From Euryarchaeota archaeon (lineage in GTDB: Archaea; Thermoplasmatota; SW-10-69-26; JACQPN01): DNA of 64,000 bases. The first letter of the stretch is position 1; every line of letters begins with the position of its first letter. Location of the stretch: assembly GCA_016207515.1 (NCBI GenBank), contig JACQPN010000001.1, positions 41,953-105,952 on the forward strand, written 5' to 3'. The translations under genes were made by a program, and so were the position numbers. The notes beneath the pieces are model-generated. The model had not been told where the DNA came from. It saw nothing but the letters and a program-made list of their open reading frames with translations, and made no database searches. Of this stretch, positions 26,801 through 35,026 are shown one piece after another.

Positions 26801-28300
26801 TCCTCGCCTCTCTCGCCAGGCGTCCACACCTTCGAATTCACGGCGCGCGACGTCGCCGGGAAGAAGTCGGTCGCCGTGTGCGCTTTCACCGTATCGACGG
26901 AGCAGGTCCCCGGCACGGTTCAAGCGATGGCACCTGTCGAAGCGGACCTCACCACGTCCACTGCCACCCAGATAGCGGTCGATGACGCGCTCATCCCAGT
27001 GCATGGCCTCTACATCCTCGCTGCCGAGGATTCTCGCGCCATCGTGACGCTTTCGGCCGGCAACGTGAAGCCGGTGGATATCGAGCGCCCTGGGGGCGTC
27101 GTCATGACATACTTTGAGGCGAAGGCCACGCGCGCCGATGGAGGGGGACGCGTGGCGCTTTCCTCCGCACGCTTCACCCTCGATGTGCCGATCGCCTGGG
27201 CCGCGTCGAACGGGTTGGACGCCCATGCGATCGTGATCCTTCGCCACGAAGCCACGGGCTGGACTCCACTTCCTACGCGCATCAAGTCCATCGGCGTCGC
27301 CTCGATGACGCTCGAAGCCGATTCCCCGGGATTCTCATTGTTCGCGATCGTCGGGGACGCGGAGGCGCCGCGCGCCCACGTCCTTTCGCCCACGTCGGAC
27401 GCGACGTCATCGCAGCGCACCGTCCTCTATACGGCCGTCGTGAGCGACGACGTCGGTCTGGTCATAGGATCGGTCCGGTTGTCGATCGACGGAGTCGCCG
27501 TTGAAGGTCTTCACATATCCGGGGACGAGAAAGTCATGCACACGTTCTTCGGGCTTTTGGTCGGAGCCCATGAGATAAGGCTGGAGGTGTCGGACAACTC
27601 GGGGAGGCAGACGGAGGTGTCGACGCTTTTCACGGTGGCAGCGTCCGCCGACGACGCGCCGCCGCGCCTCGTGACCCTTCACCCGGCGGACGGCGCGCGG
27701 CTGGCGAGCCAGAACGTGGAGATGAAGGCGGCATTCGAAGACGAATCGCCCCTCAATGGAGACGCCGCGACAATGACGATCGACGGCGAGACCGTCGAGG
27801 CGCCCGTAATCGTCCGTGGCAACGAGGTCCTATGGGCCGGTCTCATCGCAGAAGGCGTCCACGCTCTGATGCTCACGGTGGCAGATTCGCAGGGCAACGC
27901 GCAGGTCGTGACTTGGTCCATCGAAGTGGACCGGGAAGCGCATGTCGCCGGAACGAGTTTCCCGTTGTCGGGGCTTCGATCGGGCTCCATTCTCACGCAG
28001 CCGAAGACCGTCGAGATCCGGCCCCATGGGGAAGGAGGCGCGACCGTCACTTTCACGCTCGACGGGGAAAGCGTCCACATAGCGGAGGGCCCCCCGTACT
28101 CCTACACGATCGACCCGGCCTACTTCGGTCCAGGTGCCCACAGAGTGGACGTCGCAGTCGTCTATTCCGACGGGGCCCTTGAAACGGGAAGCGCTTCCTT
28201 CACAGTCGAGAAGACGAGGACGCCGGGTGCGGAGCTGCTCGCGTCACTGTTTGCGTCGTTGGTCGCGTGCGCCGCCATGCGACGCTCGCGAAAACGGTAG
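23888..28300 (+). CDS. Large Ig-repeat surface protein with PGF-CTERM-like tail
   Basis: 1470 residues from GTG 23888. A signal peptide (ALALALLVVFSAHPLPAGA, about 27-45) precedes a Cys-containing N-terminal region. About ten Ig-like/cadherin-like modules follow, recognised by the repeated opening DRTPPSS, DRSPPTS or DTAPPVS and the closing ATDKALRE..FIRDT, ARDVAGK and similar. The C-terminus is TRTPGAELLASLFASLVACA then MRRSRKR: Pro-Gly, a hydrophobic helix, and a basic end, the layout of PGF-CTERM sorting signals with Ala replacing Phe. An archaeosortase gene is at 44.7 kb. It probably ends up lipid-anchored at the surface. Confidence 0.8.
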   Translation: MAGRTVLRRIETAGDTGRGPLSGSRGALALALLVVFSAHPLPAGALHQCPDAPTDAKRAAYSEECDVYSDAVAFPDELMRGMSGTGEAVLRGVDEGDPVPWDNLTFALETTAGFANDAVIHQVAATNFLIDDSPPEGSAAVALASTNGRTVLIEYSAVDCVGASAVGCSQGFARIASVTIAAVLPDGSTLERVDMSIDGDFSWSLDDAAAEGRYGFFTIMRDHAGNVEASPASGIDAQGTIVDDVIVLDRTPPSSSASLLSGFVSSMATIFPSATDPHAADGSRSGIGAIRVYRFAAGSTAFLGESVVSDCVLTGPATSDIPISATLQMEGSNGVATVAVDCAGNVEVIPSEADAFVVVDRSPPTSSVTALPSKSPIADLVVHWSGADALSPVQDFTVVVFADNEAAPREWLTRTSQLSGAFQGLDGVTYSFHSIARDQAGNVESAPQAPDTTVSFDLEAPVASISSPADGGFVAVDRVRVRFLAADAFLEAASCFFDERESLDCLGLTELTFDQVAEGTHSFTIAAHDSQGRVSTASALFTVDLKDPLVIILSPVEGSTLASGDSIALRFRATDTNIASVRCGLDGGFPVACDGPGTKVFTGLSDGFHILTVVATDKALRETSRSVSFIRDTVAPSVSITAPAPGTVTDADTVALGFAIEEANPVAISCRLDQAAPFPCQSPSGHLFDGITDGSHTVAVTVMDAAGRTVSATTTFVIDTAPPVSRIFALPAYTASSEVTLHWAGADAGTGVREYNVLWRKEGDPGWRTLLASTPLLSTIFEATEGGKYEFVSHAVDLLGHVETKRSADASTTVDFVSPTAAVIAAVQDSDKLLITVLFDDAAPGGSLLLFERHSASPSDASGAWMQAGRFEVPVGESMLVFQPTIPAFYRLRATAIDLAGNVEPGESSGDVTVLFDLETPRVTCGPRLPSGTLPALEGEATDDVGVASVEALLDGEALTPLSSGATRYLPSSPLSPGVHTFEFTARDVAGKKSVAVCAFTVSTEQVPGTVQAMAPVEADLTTSTATQIAVDDALIPVHGLYILAAEDSRAIVTLSAGNVKPVDIERPGGVVMTYFEAKATRADGGGRVALSSARFTLDVPIAWAASNGLDAHAIVILRHEATGWTPLPTRIKSIGVASMTLEADSPGFSLFAIVGDAEAPRAHVLSPTSDATSSQRTVLYTAVVSDDVGLVIGSVRLSIDGVAVEGLHISGDEKVMHTFFGLLVGAHEIRLEVSDNSGRQTEVSTLFTVAASADDAPPRLVTLHPADGARLASQNVEMKAAFEDESPLNGDAATMTIDGETVEAPVIVRGNEVLWAGLIAEGVHALMLTVADSQGNAQVVTWSIEVDREAHVAGTSFPLSGLRSGSILTQPKTVEIRPHGEGGATVTFTLDGESVHIAEGPPYSYTIDPAYFGPGAHRVDVAVVYSDGALETGSASFTVEKTRTPGAELLASLFASLVACAAMRRSRKR

Positions 28301-28414
28301 CCAAACCGCACCGGCACTTGGAAGCCGGTCTTTCCTCCGCCGTCGGGCCAGGGATTCGCGGATTGTTTCAACGCGAATGCATCCCGCCTGTCATCGTTGT
28401 CCCGCGAAAAAGCC

Positions 28415-28777
28415 TCACCGCTGTCTTGCCGCGCCCGCCGTGACGGCCTGCCAAGAAAGGAGCGCGCACTTCTCCCGGACCTCTGTCAATTGCACGCCCA
28501 TCCGTTTCAGGATCTCGCCGCTCGGCATGGAGCGAAGCTCCGTCAATGTCTTGCCCTTCACGAGGTCGGTGAGCATCGAGCCGCTTGCCGTCATTATCGC
28601 GCACCCCTGGCCGTTGAACGTGGCCGCCTCGACCTTTCCGTTGGCGTCGAGCCTTACGTAGACCTCGATGACGTCGCCGCAAAGCGGGTTCGCCTCGCGT
28701 TGCTTAAACGTGGCCGGGTCGAGTTTCCCGAAATTCCGGGGATTGTTGTAGTGGTCGAGTATCTCCTCGCCATACAT
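28415..28777 (-). CDS. IscU/SufU-type Fe-S scaffold, short form
   Basis: 120 residues from ATG 28777 (MYGEEILDHYNNPRN, the family's usual start; an ATG ten codons earlier gives a non-conserved extension). The three cluster-ligand cysteines are present in NPLCGDV, FNGQGCAIMTASGS and REKCALLSW, with the Asp after the first Cys. Compared with the second copy at 30.8 kb, it lacks the roughly 20-residue insertion before the third Cys, so it is closer to IscU in layout. It follows sufS by about 57 bases and is the last gene of the suf locus. Confidence 0.88.
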   Translation of the reverse strand: MYGEEILDHYNNPRNFGKLDPATFKQREANPLCGDVIEVYVRLDANGKVEAATFNGQGCAIMTASGSMLTDLVKGKTLTELRSMPSGEILKRMGVQLTEVREKCALLSWQAVTAGAARQR

Positions 28778-28834
28778 CGCTCCGCCGTCATCTTCGCGGG
28801 AACCCATTGCGTGCGTCTCCCCTGAAAGGGCGCT

Positions 28835-30061
28835 TCAGGCCCTCATTATCTGCTTCGCCTTCTCGAACCCGGCGACCAGCGCGTCGACGTCGGATTCGTC
28901 GTTGTACACGTAGAAGCTCGCCCTCGACGTGGAGAACGTGTCGTACTTCGCAAGAAGCGGTTGGGCGCAGTGGTGGCCCGACCGGAGGCATATCCCCTGC
29001 TTGTCCATGATGGTCGCGAGGTCGTGGCCGTGGATGCGGCCGAAGTTGAAGGCCACGACACCCCCCTTGATCTCGGGGTTCGTCGGGCCGTAGATCTTCA
29101 TTCCCGGGAGTTCCCCGAGGTGCTTCAAAGCATACGACACGAGCTCCTTCTCATGGCGCCGGACGTTTTCCATCCCAAGGTGCGCGAGGTAATCGACCGC
29201 CGCGCCGAGGCCGATCGCGCCGGCGATGTTGGGGGTCCCCGCCTCGAAGCGGTAGGGGAGGTCGTTGTACGTCGCCTCGTTCAACTGCACTTCGCGTATC
29301 ATGTCGCCGCCGCCCTCGAAAGGCTCCATCCTCTCCAACACCTCCTCGCGCCCGTAGAGGACGCCGATCCCCGTGGGCCCAAGCATCTTGTGCCCCGAGA
29401 AAGCCAGAAGATCGCAACCGATCTTTTGAACGTCCACAGGAAGGTGCGGCACCGATTGCGCCCCGTCGACCATCGCGAGCGCCCCATGGTCGTGCGCCAT
29501 CTTCACGATCTCGCGCGCCGGCGTTATCGTGCCGAGCACATTGCTACAACCTGTGAAGGTGACCAACTTCGTCTTGTTCGAAATGAGGCGTTCGAGGCTC
29601 GCAAGATCCAACGTCCCATCGGGTGTCACGTCGATGTGGTCGACCTTGACGCCGGCTTTCTGAAGGAAGTACCAGGGCACGAGGTTCGAGTGATGCTCCA
29701 TCACGGTGGAGATGACCTGGTCGCCGGGCTTCAGCGTCTTTCCGAGCGAGTAACTCACGAGGTTTATCGCGTTCGTGGTGCCCTTGGTGAAGACGATCTC
29801 CTTCGTCTTACGCGCGTTGATGAAGGCGCGTGCCTTCTCCCGAGCGCCCTCGTAGAGCTTGGTCGCCTCCTCGGAGATCCCGTATATGCCGCGGTGGACG
29901 TTCGCGTTGTGGTTGTTGTAATAGTCGTCCATCGCCTCCATGACCTGCCGCGGGCGTTGCGCGGTGGCCGCGCTGTCAAGGTAGACGAGGCGCCTGCCGT
30001 TCACAGTGCGTTTGAGCGTCGGGAAATCTTCTCGGATCTTCTTTACGTCCAATGCCCTCAA
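28835..30061 (-). CDS. sufS: Cysteine desulfurase SufS
   Basis: 408 residues, full length for group II desulfurases. The PLP-binding Lys lies in FSGHKMLGPTGIGVLYG, the PLP-stacking His in MEHHSNLVPW, and the catalytic Cys in LRSGHHCAQPLL. It takes sulfur from cysteine as a persulfide and passes it to the SufU scaffold, whose genes flank it. Part of the minus-strand suf operon. Confidence 0.95.
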   Translation of the reverse strand: MRALDVKKIREDFPTLKRTVNGRRLVYLDSAATAQRPRQVMEAMDDYYNNHNANVHRGIYGISEEATKLYEGAREKARAFINARKTKEIVFTKGTTNAINLVSYSLGKTLKPGDQVISTVMEHHSNLVPWYFLQKAGVKVDHIDVTPDGTLDLASLERLISNKTKLVTFTGCSNVLGTITPAREIVKMAHDHGALAMVDGAQSVPHLPVDVQKIGCDLLAFSGHKMLGPTGIGVLYGREEVLERMEPFEGGGDMIREVQLNEATYNDLPYRFEAGTPNIAGAIGLGAAVDYLAHLGMENVRRHEKELVSYALKHLGELPGMKIYGPTNPEIKGGVVAFNFGRIHGHDLATIMDKQGICLRSGHHCAQPLLAKYDTFSTSRASFYVYNDESDVDALVAGFEKAKQIMRA

Positions 30062-30161
30062 TCCTCGTTTTCCCTATCTTTGCCTTGTTACTTATGGATT
30101 TGCCGCCACACGACGCGGTTCTCCATGGGGCAAGTGCATCCCGCAGGGTCCGCCGGGCCCT

Positions 30162-30719
30162 TCAGTAGAGGCCGAGTTGGAGCCTTGCGGCCTCGGATAT
30201 CATGGTCCGGTCCCACGGCGGATCGAAGACGACGTTGATGTCGGCTTTGGCGACTCCGGGGATCGCGTTGACCTTGTTCTCGATGTCGTTTTTCAGGATG
30301 TCCCCCATCCCGCAGCCCGGGGCGGTAAGGGTGAATCTCACCTCGACCTTGTTCGCCCCGTCGAGGGGCGTCACCTTGCAAAAGTACACTAGGCCCAGGT
30401 CGACGATGTTCACCGGGATCTCCGGGTCGAAAGTCGCTCTCAAGACGTCCCACACCTTCTTCTCGACGGCCTCTTTCGATACGTCGGCGCCCGCAGGCAC
30501 CTCGGCACGCTTCGGCCCCTCAATGGTCTTTCCAAGCGCATCCGCGTCCTTGCCGTCGACTCGTACCATGTGGCCCATGTCCGTGAGTATCGTGAACGAG
30601 CCCCCGAGCGACTGCGTGATCGTGACGCGCGTGCCGGCCTTGAGCTCCATCTTCGCGCCCCAGGGGATCTGGACGACCTCGATGTCGCGCTTCACGGTCA
30701 CGTTCTCGAATCTCGCCAT
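30162..30719 (-). CDS. sufT: SufT-like DUF59 (MIP18-family) Fe-S maturation protein
   Basis: 185 residues from ATG 30719. An N-terminal SH3-like half is typical of SufT (EVVQIPWGAKMELKAGTRV, then GGSFTILTDMGHMVRVDG). The C-terminal DUF59 domain contains DPEIPVNIVDLGLVY and the cysteine motif LTAPGCGMGD. SufT proteins help deliver Fe-S clusters to target enzymes. It sits between sufU and sufS in the operon. Confidence 0.88.
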   Translation of the reverse strand: MARFENVTVKRDIEVVQIPWGAKMELKAGTRVTITQSLGGSFTILTDMGHMVRVDGKDADALGKTIEGPKRAEVPAGADVSKEAVEKKVWDVLRATFDPEIPVNIVDLGLVYFCKVTPLDGANKVEVRFTLTAPGCGMGDILKNDIENKVNAIPGVAKADINVVFDPPWDRTMISEAARLQLGLY

Positions 30720-30765
30720 CTTGTTCACCTCGTGCGGTCCTTGGATCTCGTGCGATGCAATGTCC

Positions 30766-31209
30766 TCATTCGGTCGACACCTTCGCCTGTTTTCCCTCGA
30801 GGGCGGCCTTCAACGTGTGCCACGAGAGGCTCGCGCACTTGACGCGCACCGGATAGTCCGAGACGCGCGAGAAGACAAGGAGTTTCCCAAGCTCGTCACC
30901 CTTGGCGTCTTGGCCGGTGACGAGGGCGTGGAAGCCCTTGAAGAGCCGCTCGACCTCCTCGACCCTCTTGCCTTTGACCGCCTGCGTCATGAGCGATGCC
31001 GAAGCCTTGGAGATGGCACAGCCCTCGCCCACGAACCCGACATCTTTCACGACGTCGCCCCGGATATCGAGGTAGACGCTCACCTTGTCGCCGCAGAGCG
31101 GATTGAACCCATCGGCGTGGTTGGTCGCATCCTCGACTTTCCTGAAGTTACGTGGATTGTTGTTGTGGTCGAGGATGACCTGTTCGTAAAGCTCGGAAAG
31201 GTCGCTCAT
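30766..31209 (-). CDS. sufU: SufU-type Fe-S scaffold or sulfur acceptor
   Basis: 147 residues. Ligand cysteines lie in FNPLCGDKV, VGEGCAISKASAS and VRVKCASLSWH. Between the second and third Cys is the longer insertion (LVTGQDAKGDELGKLLVFSR) that marks SufU as distinct from IscU. SufU proteins bind zinc and take persulfide from SufS. The gene lies 16 bases after sufD. Confidence 0.92.
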   Translation of the reverse strand: MSDLSELYEQVILDHNNNPRNFRKVEDATNHADGFNPLCGDKVSVYLDIRGDVVKDVGFVGEGCAISKASASLMTQAVKGKRVEEVERLFKGFHALVTGQDAKGDELGKLLVFSRVSDYPVRVKCASLSWHTLKAALEGKQAKVSTE

Positions 31210-31225
31210 CGGTCTCTCCCCCGCC

Positions 31226-32578
31226 TCACGCGACCCCCGTCGTGTGCTCGTTCTGGCCGAAGCGGCCCATGAGTATCTCGTCCACTTTCTCGCGTAGCTC
31301 CGGGATACCTATCCGAGCGACGATGTCGCTTGCGAAGGCGTAAGTTAGTATCGCGCGGGCCTGCTTCTCCCCGATCCCGCGCGAGCGCATGTAGAACATC
31401 GCGTTCTCGTCGAGTTGTCCGATGGTCGAGCCGTGCCGGCATTTCACATCGTCGGCGAGGATCTCAAGTTGCGGCGTCGAGTCGACCATCGCGTCTTTCG
31501 AGAGGAGCAGGTTCTTGTTCGTCTGCACGGCGTTGGTCTTCTGCGCGTCTTTTCGGACTGCGATGCTGCCGTAGAAGACGCCGCGCGCCTCACCGTCGAG
31601 GACACCCTTGTAGAGTTCGCGGCTCGTGCAGTTCGGCACGACGTGGTCGATGAACGTGTGGTTGTCCACGTGCTGGCGGCCCCTTCCCATGAAGAGCCCG
31701 TCGAGGACGCATTCCGCGCCCTCGCCGGAAAAGCGCGTGTTGATCTCGTTTCTCACGAGCCGGCCTCCGACGTTCACGTTGTTCGAATGGTAGGAACTCC
31801 CACGCTGTTGTACGACCTCCGTGCGCGAGACGTGGAACGCGGTCTCGCTTTCCTCTTGGAGACGATAATGGCGAAGGACGGAATCCTCGCCGACCACGAC
31901 CTCGGTCACCGCGTTCGTGAGGTACGTCGCATTCCCAAGGGATGCGTAGGTCTCGATCACGGCAGCTTGGCTCCCGTGACCGAGCACGATGAGGTTCCGG
32001 GGGTGGATCGCTACGGGTTCGCCCGGCGAGATAGCGAGGAAAAGGAGGTGTATGGGCGCCGGGACCACGGTCTTCGCCCCGACCCACACGTAGGAGCCGC
32101 CCGCGAAGAGGCCGGTGTTGATGGCCGTGAAGGGGTTCGCCTCGGGCGATGCGAGAGAGCCCAGGTGTCTTTCCGCTTCCCCGTCGCCCCTTGCGAGGGC
32201 TTCCCCCAGGGGTTCGACCAGGACGCTCGGCGGCAACGCCGCGGTGCTCGACAGTTTCTTCGAGTATCGCCCATCCACGAAGGTGAGGCGTATCACTGCG
32301 TCGCCGTCCGGACTGAAAGGCGAGAGCCGTTCGGCACAGACGAGACCCTCTGTATCGAGCTCGTCGCCGTCCTTGAACCGTGTGAGCGCTATCGGGGCAG
32401 GGTCGGTGTACTTCCAGGCCTCCTGCCTCGCGTTCGGGAAGCCGGATCTCCCGAAGCCCTTGATCGCGGCTTCCCGCATCTTCGATAGCGACGCCGGTTC
32501 GTCGCGGCGCCCGCGTGCCGACCGCTTTTCGAAATGGTCCATGAAGACGCTTTTGGCTTCGCTCGTCGATTGCGGCAC
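31226..32578 (-). CDS. sufD: Fe-S assembly scaffold subunit SufD
   Basis: 450 residues. The beta-helix core shows the family strings NVNVGGRLVRNEINTRFSGEGA, split over several strands, then RQHVDNHTFIDHVVPN and SRELYKGVLDGEARGVFYG, with a C-terminal helical domain (LDENAMFYMRSRGIGEKQAR). SufD forms the SufBC2D complex with the neighbouring products. It starts 9 bases after sufC. Confidence 0.94.
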   Translation of the reverse strand: MPQSTSEAKSVFMDHFEKRSARGRRDEPASLSKMREAAIKGFGRSGFPNARQEAWKYTDPAPIALTRFKDGDELDTEGLVCAERLSPFSPDGDAVIRLTFVDGRYSKKLSSTAALPPSVLVEPLGEALARGDGEAERHLGSLASPEANPFTAINTGLFAGGSYVWVGAKTVVPAPIHLLFLAISPGEPVAIHPRNLIVLGHGSQAAVIETYASLGNATYLTNAVTEVVVGEDSVLRHYRLQEESETAFHVSRTEVVQQRGSSYHSNNVNVGGRLVRNEINTRFSGEGAECVLDGLFMGRGRQHVDNHTFIDHVVPNCTSRELYKGVLDGEARGVFYGSIAVRKDAQKTNAVQTNKNLLLSKDAMVDSTPQLEILADDVKCRHGSTIGQLDENAMFYMRSRGIGEKQARAILTYAFASDIVARIGIPELREKVDEILMGRFGQNEHTTGVA

Positions 32579-32587
32579 GACGTCACC

Positions 32588-33379
32588 TCACCGGCTCGCG
32601 CCGAGCGCGGCCTCTTGTTCGATCCAGGAGTAGCCCTTCTCCTCCAGGGTGTGGGCGAGTTCCTTGCCGCCCGACCTCACGATGCGCCCCTCGTAGAGAA
32701 CGTGGACGCGGTCGGGCACGATGTAGTTGAGGAGGCGCTGGTAGTGCGTGACCACGATCATCGCGCGGTGGGGGTTGCGCAGGCGGTTCACGCCGTCGGC
32801 GACGGTCCGCAGCGCGTCGATGTCGAGCCCCGAGTCCGTCTCGTCGAGGATCGCGAGTTTCGGGTCAAGGACCGCCATCTGCAGGATCTCGTTCCTTTTT
32901 TTCTCTCCGCCCGAGAACCCGTCGTTCACGGGCCTCGAGAGCAGCTCCTCGTCGAGCCCCACGTACTTGGCCTTGGCTTTGATGAGTTCGAGGAACTCCA
33001 TGGCGTCGAGCTCCTCTATCCCGTGATGCTTCCTGATGGAGTTCAACGCGGCTTTGAGGAAATAGGAGTTGGCCACACCGGGGATCTCTACCGGGTACTG
33101 GAAGGCGAGGAAAACGCCCTCGCGCGCCCTTTTCTCCGGCGGGAGGTCAAGGAGGTTCTTCCCTTCGTAAAGGGCCTCGCCGGCCGTCACGTCATATCCG
33201 GGCCGGCCTGCAAGGACGTGGGCCAGCGTGCTCTTGCCGGAGCCGTTCGGCCCCATGATCGCATGCACTTCGCCAGGGTTCACCTTGAGGTCGATCCCTC
33301 TAAGGATGGGGTTCTCGCCCACCTTCGCTTTTAACCCTCTGATCTCCAACATCGGTCCTGCCTTATGGTCCGTCTTCAT
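32588..33379 (-). CDS. sufC: Fe-S assembly ATPase SufC
   Basis: 263 residues from ATG 33379, chosen because it overlaps the sufB stop (ATGA); a start at 33352 (MLEIRGLKAKVG) is the alternative. ABC-ATPase motifs: Walker A IMGPNGSGKSTLAHVL, a Q-loop in VFLAFQYPVEIPG, signature GFSGGEKKRNEILQM, Walker B KLAILDETDSGLD. It powers the conformational changes of the SufBCD scaffold. Confidence 0.95.
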   Translation of the reverse strand: MKTDHKAGPMLEIRGLKAKVGENPILRGIDLKVNPGEVHAIMGPNGSGKSTLAHVLAGRPGYDVTAGEALYEGKNLLDLPPEKRAREGVFLAFQYPVEIPGVANSYFLKAALNSIRKHHGIEELDAMEFLELIKAKAKYVGLDEELLSRPVNDGFSGGEKKRNEILQMAVLDPKLAILDETDSGLDIDALRTVADGVNRLRNPHRAMIVVTHYQRLLNYIVPDRVHVLYEGRIVRSGGKELAHTLEEKGYSWIEQEAALGASR

Positions 33380-34827
33380 CAACCCACCGTCCCTTCGAGG
33401 CTGACGTTCAGGAGCTTCTGGGCCTCGACCGCGAACTCCATGGGAAGTTCCCGGAACACTTCCTTGCAAAAACCGTTCACGATGAGGGCCACGGCCTCTT
33501 CTTGGGCGAGTCCGCGCTGCGCGCAGTAGAACAGCTGGTCGTCGCCGATCTTCGATGTGGAGGCCTCATGCTCCATCCGGGCCGTCGAGTTCTTCACCTC
33601 GATGTAGGGGAACGTGTGCGCGCCGCATTTGTCGCCGATGAGAAGCGAATCGCATTGAGAGTAGTTCCTGGCGCCTTCCGCGCTCTTGAGGATCTTGACG
33701 CCACCGCGGTAGGTGTTCTGTCCGTGGCCGGCGGAGATGCCTTTCGCGACTATGGTGCTCTTCGTGTTCTTTCCTATGTGGGTCATCTTCGTTCCCGTGT
33801 CGGCCTGCTGGTAGTTGTTGCAAAGTGCGATGGAGTAGAATTCGCCGGTCGAGTTGTCGCCTTGGAGGATGCAGCTCGGGTACTTCCAGGTTATCGCGGA
33901 GCCGGTCTCGACTTGCGTCCAACTGATCTTGCTGTTTCGTCCGGCGCATTTCCCGCGTTTTGTCACGAAGTTGTAGATTCCGCCCTTCCCGTTCTTGTCG
34001 CCGGGGTACCAGTTTTGGACCGTGGAATACTTGATGGTCGCGTCGTCGAGGGCGATGAGTTCCACGACCGCCGCGTGAAGCTGGTTCGTGTCCCTCACGG
34101 GTGCCGTGCACCCCTCCAGGTAGCTCACGTGGGCACCTTCCTCCGCGACGATGAGCGTGCGCTCGAACTGCCCGGTATCGGCCGCGTTGATCCTGAAATA
34201 TGTTGATAGCTCCATCGGGCATCGAACGCCCTTTGGGATGTAACAGAACGAGCCATCCGAAAAAACGGCGCTGTTCAGCGCGGCGAAGAAGTTGTCCGAG
34301 TAAGGGACCACCGTGCCGAGCCACTTCCTGACGAGTTCGGGGTGCTCGCGCACCGCTTCGGAGAATGAGCAGAAGATGATGCCAAGTTCAGCAAGTCGGC
34401 CCTTGAAAGTGGTCGCGACCGAGACGCTGTCCAAGACCGCGTCGACGGCGACCCCGGCTAGTTTCTCGCGCTCCTGGAGCGGGATGCCGAGTTTTTCGTA
34501 CATCTTCAGGACCTCGGGGTCCACTTCGTCGAGACTTTTGGGTCCGTCCTTTTTCGTCTTTGGTGCCGAATAGTATGTGATCGCCTGGTAGTCGATCGTC
34601 GGGTACTTCACGTTCGCCCAAGTAGGCTCCGTGAGCGTCTGCCAGTGGCGAAAAGCCTTCAAGCGCCAATCTAGGAGCCACGGGGGCTCGCCCTTCTTGG
34701 ACGAGATGAGCCTGATGATGTCTTCGTTGAGACCCTTCGGCGCCCTGTCCTCGTCGAGGGTGGTCACGAAGCCGTACTTGTACTCCTGTTGGATCCTCGT
34801 GTGGATCGCTTCGTTAGGTACCGACAT
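33379..34827 (-). CDS. sufB: Fe-S assembly scaffold subunit SufB
   Basis: 482 residues, full length. Conserved strings include [59 protein letters not shown], and near the end [20 protein letters not shown] followed by YCAQRGL. The Cys in SYLEGC and the Glu/His residues of the C-terminal strand are the usual cluster-assembly positions. First gene of the minus-strand suf operon, divergent from the SufR-like regulator. Confidence 0.95.
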   Translation of the reverse strand: MSVPNEAIHTRIQQEYKYGFVTTLDEDRAPKGLNEDIIRLISSKKGEPPWLLDWRLKAFRHWQTLTEPTWANVKYPTIDYQAITYYSAPKTKKDGPKSLDEVDPEVLKMYEKLGIPLQEREKLAGVAVDAVLDSVSVATTFKGRLAELGIIFCSFSEAVREHPELVRKWLGTVVPYSDNFFAALNSAVFSDGSFCYIPKGVRCPMELSTYFRINAADTGQFERTLIVAEEGAHVSYLEGCTAPVRDTNQLHAAVVELIALDDATIKYSTVQNWYPGDKNGKGGIYNFVTKRGKCAGRNSKISWTQVETGSAITWKYPSCILQGDNSTGEFYSIALCNNYQQADTGTKMTHIGKNTKSTIVAKGISAGHGQNTYRGGVKILKSAEGARNYSQCDSLLIGDKCGAHTFPYIEVKNSTARMEHEASTSKIGDDQLFYCAQRGLAQEEAVALIVNGFCKEVFRELPMEFAVEAQKLLNVSLEGTVG

Positions 34828-34957
34828 CGCTTTCCCGTTCCGCGTTTCGCGTCGCCCGAGCGTTTCCCGTGCGGTTGGGCGCCATTAGCCTTGCACCTGT
34901 TCAGAGGCCAAAGGGTCGCCGTTACCCGTTTGCGACGCTCATGATTAGCCGGCCATC

Positions 34958-34967
34958 CTTATTTAAA
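34958..34967. promoter_or_regulatory. TATA-like element in the sufB-sufR divergent region
   Basis: CTTATTTAAAC is the strongest AT block between the divergent genes. It can be read as TATA box on either strand: toward sufB it leaves a leader of about 105-110 bases, toward sufR one of about 35. Confidence 0.45.
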
Positions 34968-34980
34968 CATTATGTGGTGT

Positions 34981-35004
34981 CTATATTGAGTTAATTAGAT
35001 ATAG
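34981..35004. promoter_or_regulatory. Dyad operator candidate for the SufR-like regulator
   Basis: CTATAT and ATATAG form 6-bp inverted arms around a 12-base spacer centred on TTAA; 9 of 12 half-site positions match. The right arm lies 23-28 bases before the sufR ATG, where a leaderless TATA box would be, so binding would repress sufR. A second smaller palindrome, CCTAGG, lies at 35014-35019. Confidence 0.5.
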
Positions 35005-35026
35005 GGGCCAATTCCTAGGATTTCCT

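Noticed and set aside
28961..30238. Plus-strand frame of 425 codons
   Set aside because: Antisense shadow of sufS, produced by high-GC codon usage; no recognisable fold.
31415..32488. Plus-strand frame of 357 codons
   Set aside because: Antisense shadow of sufD.
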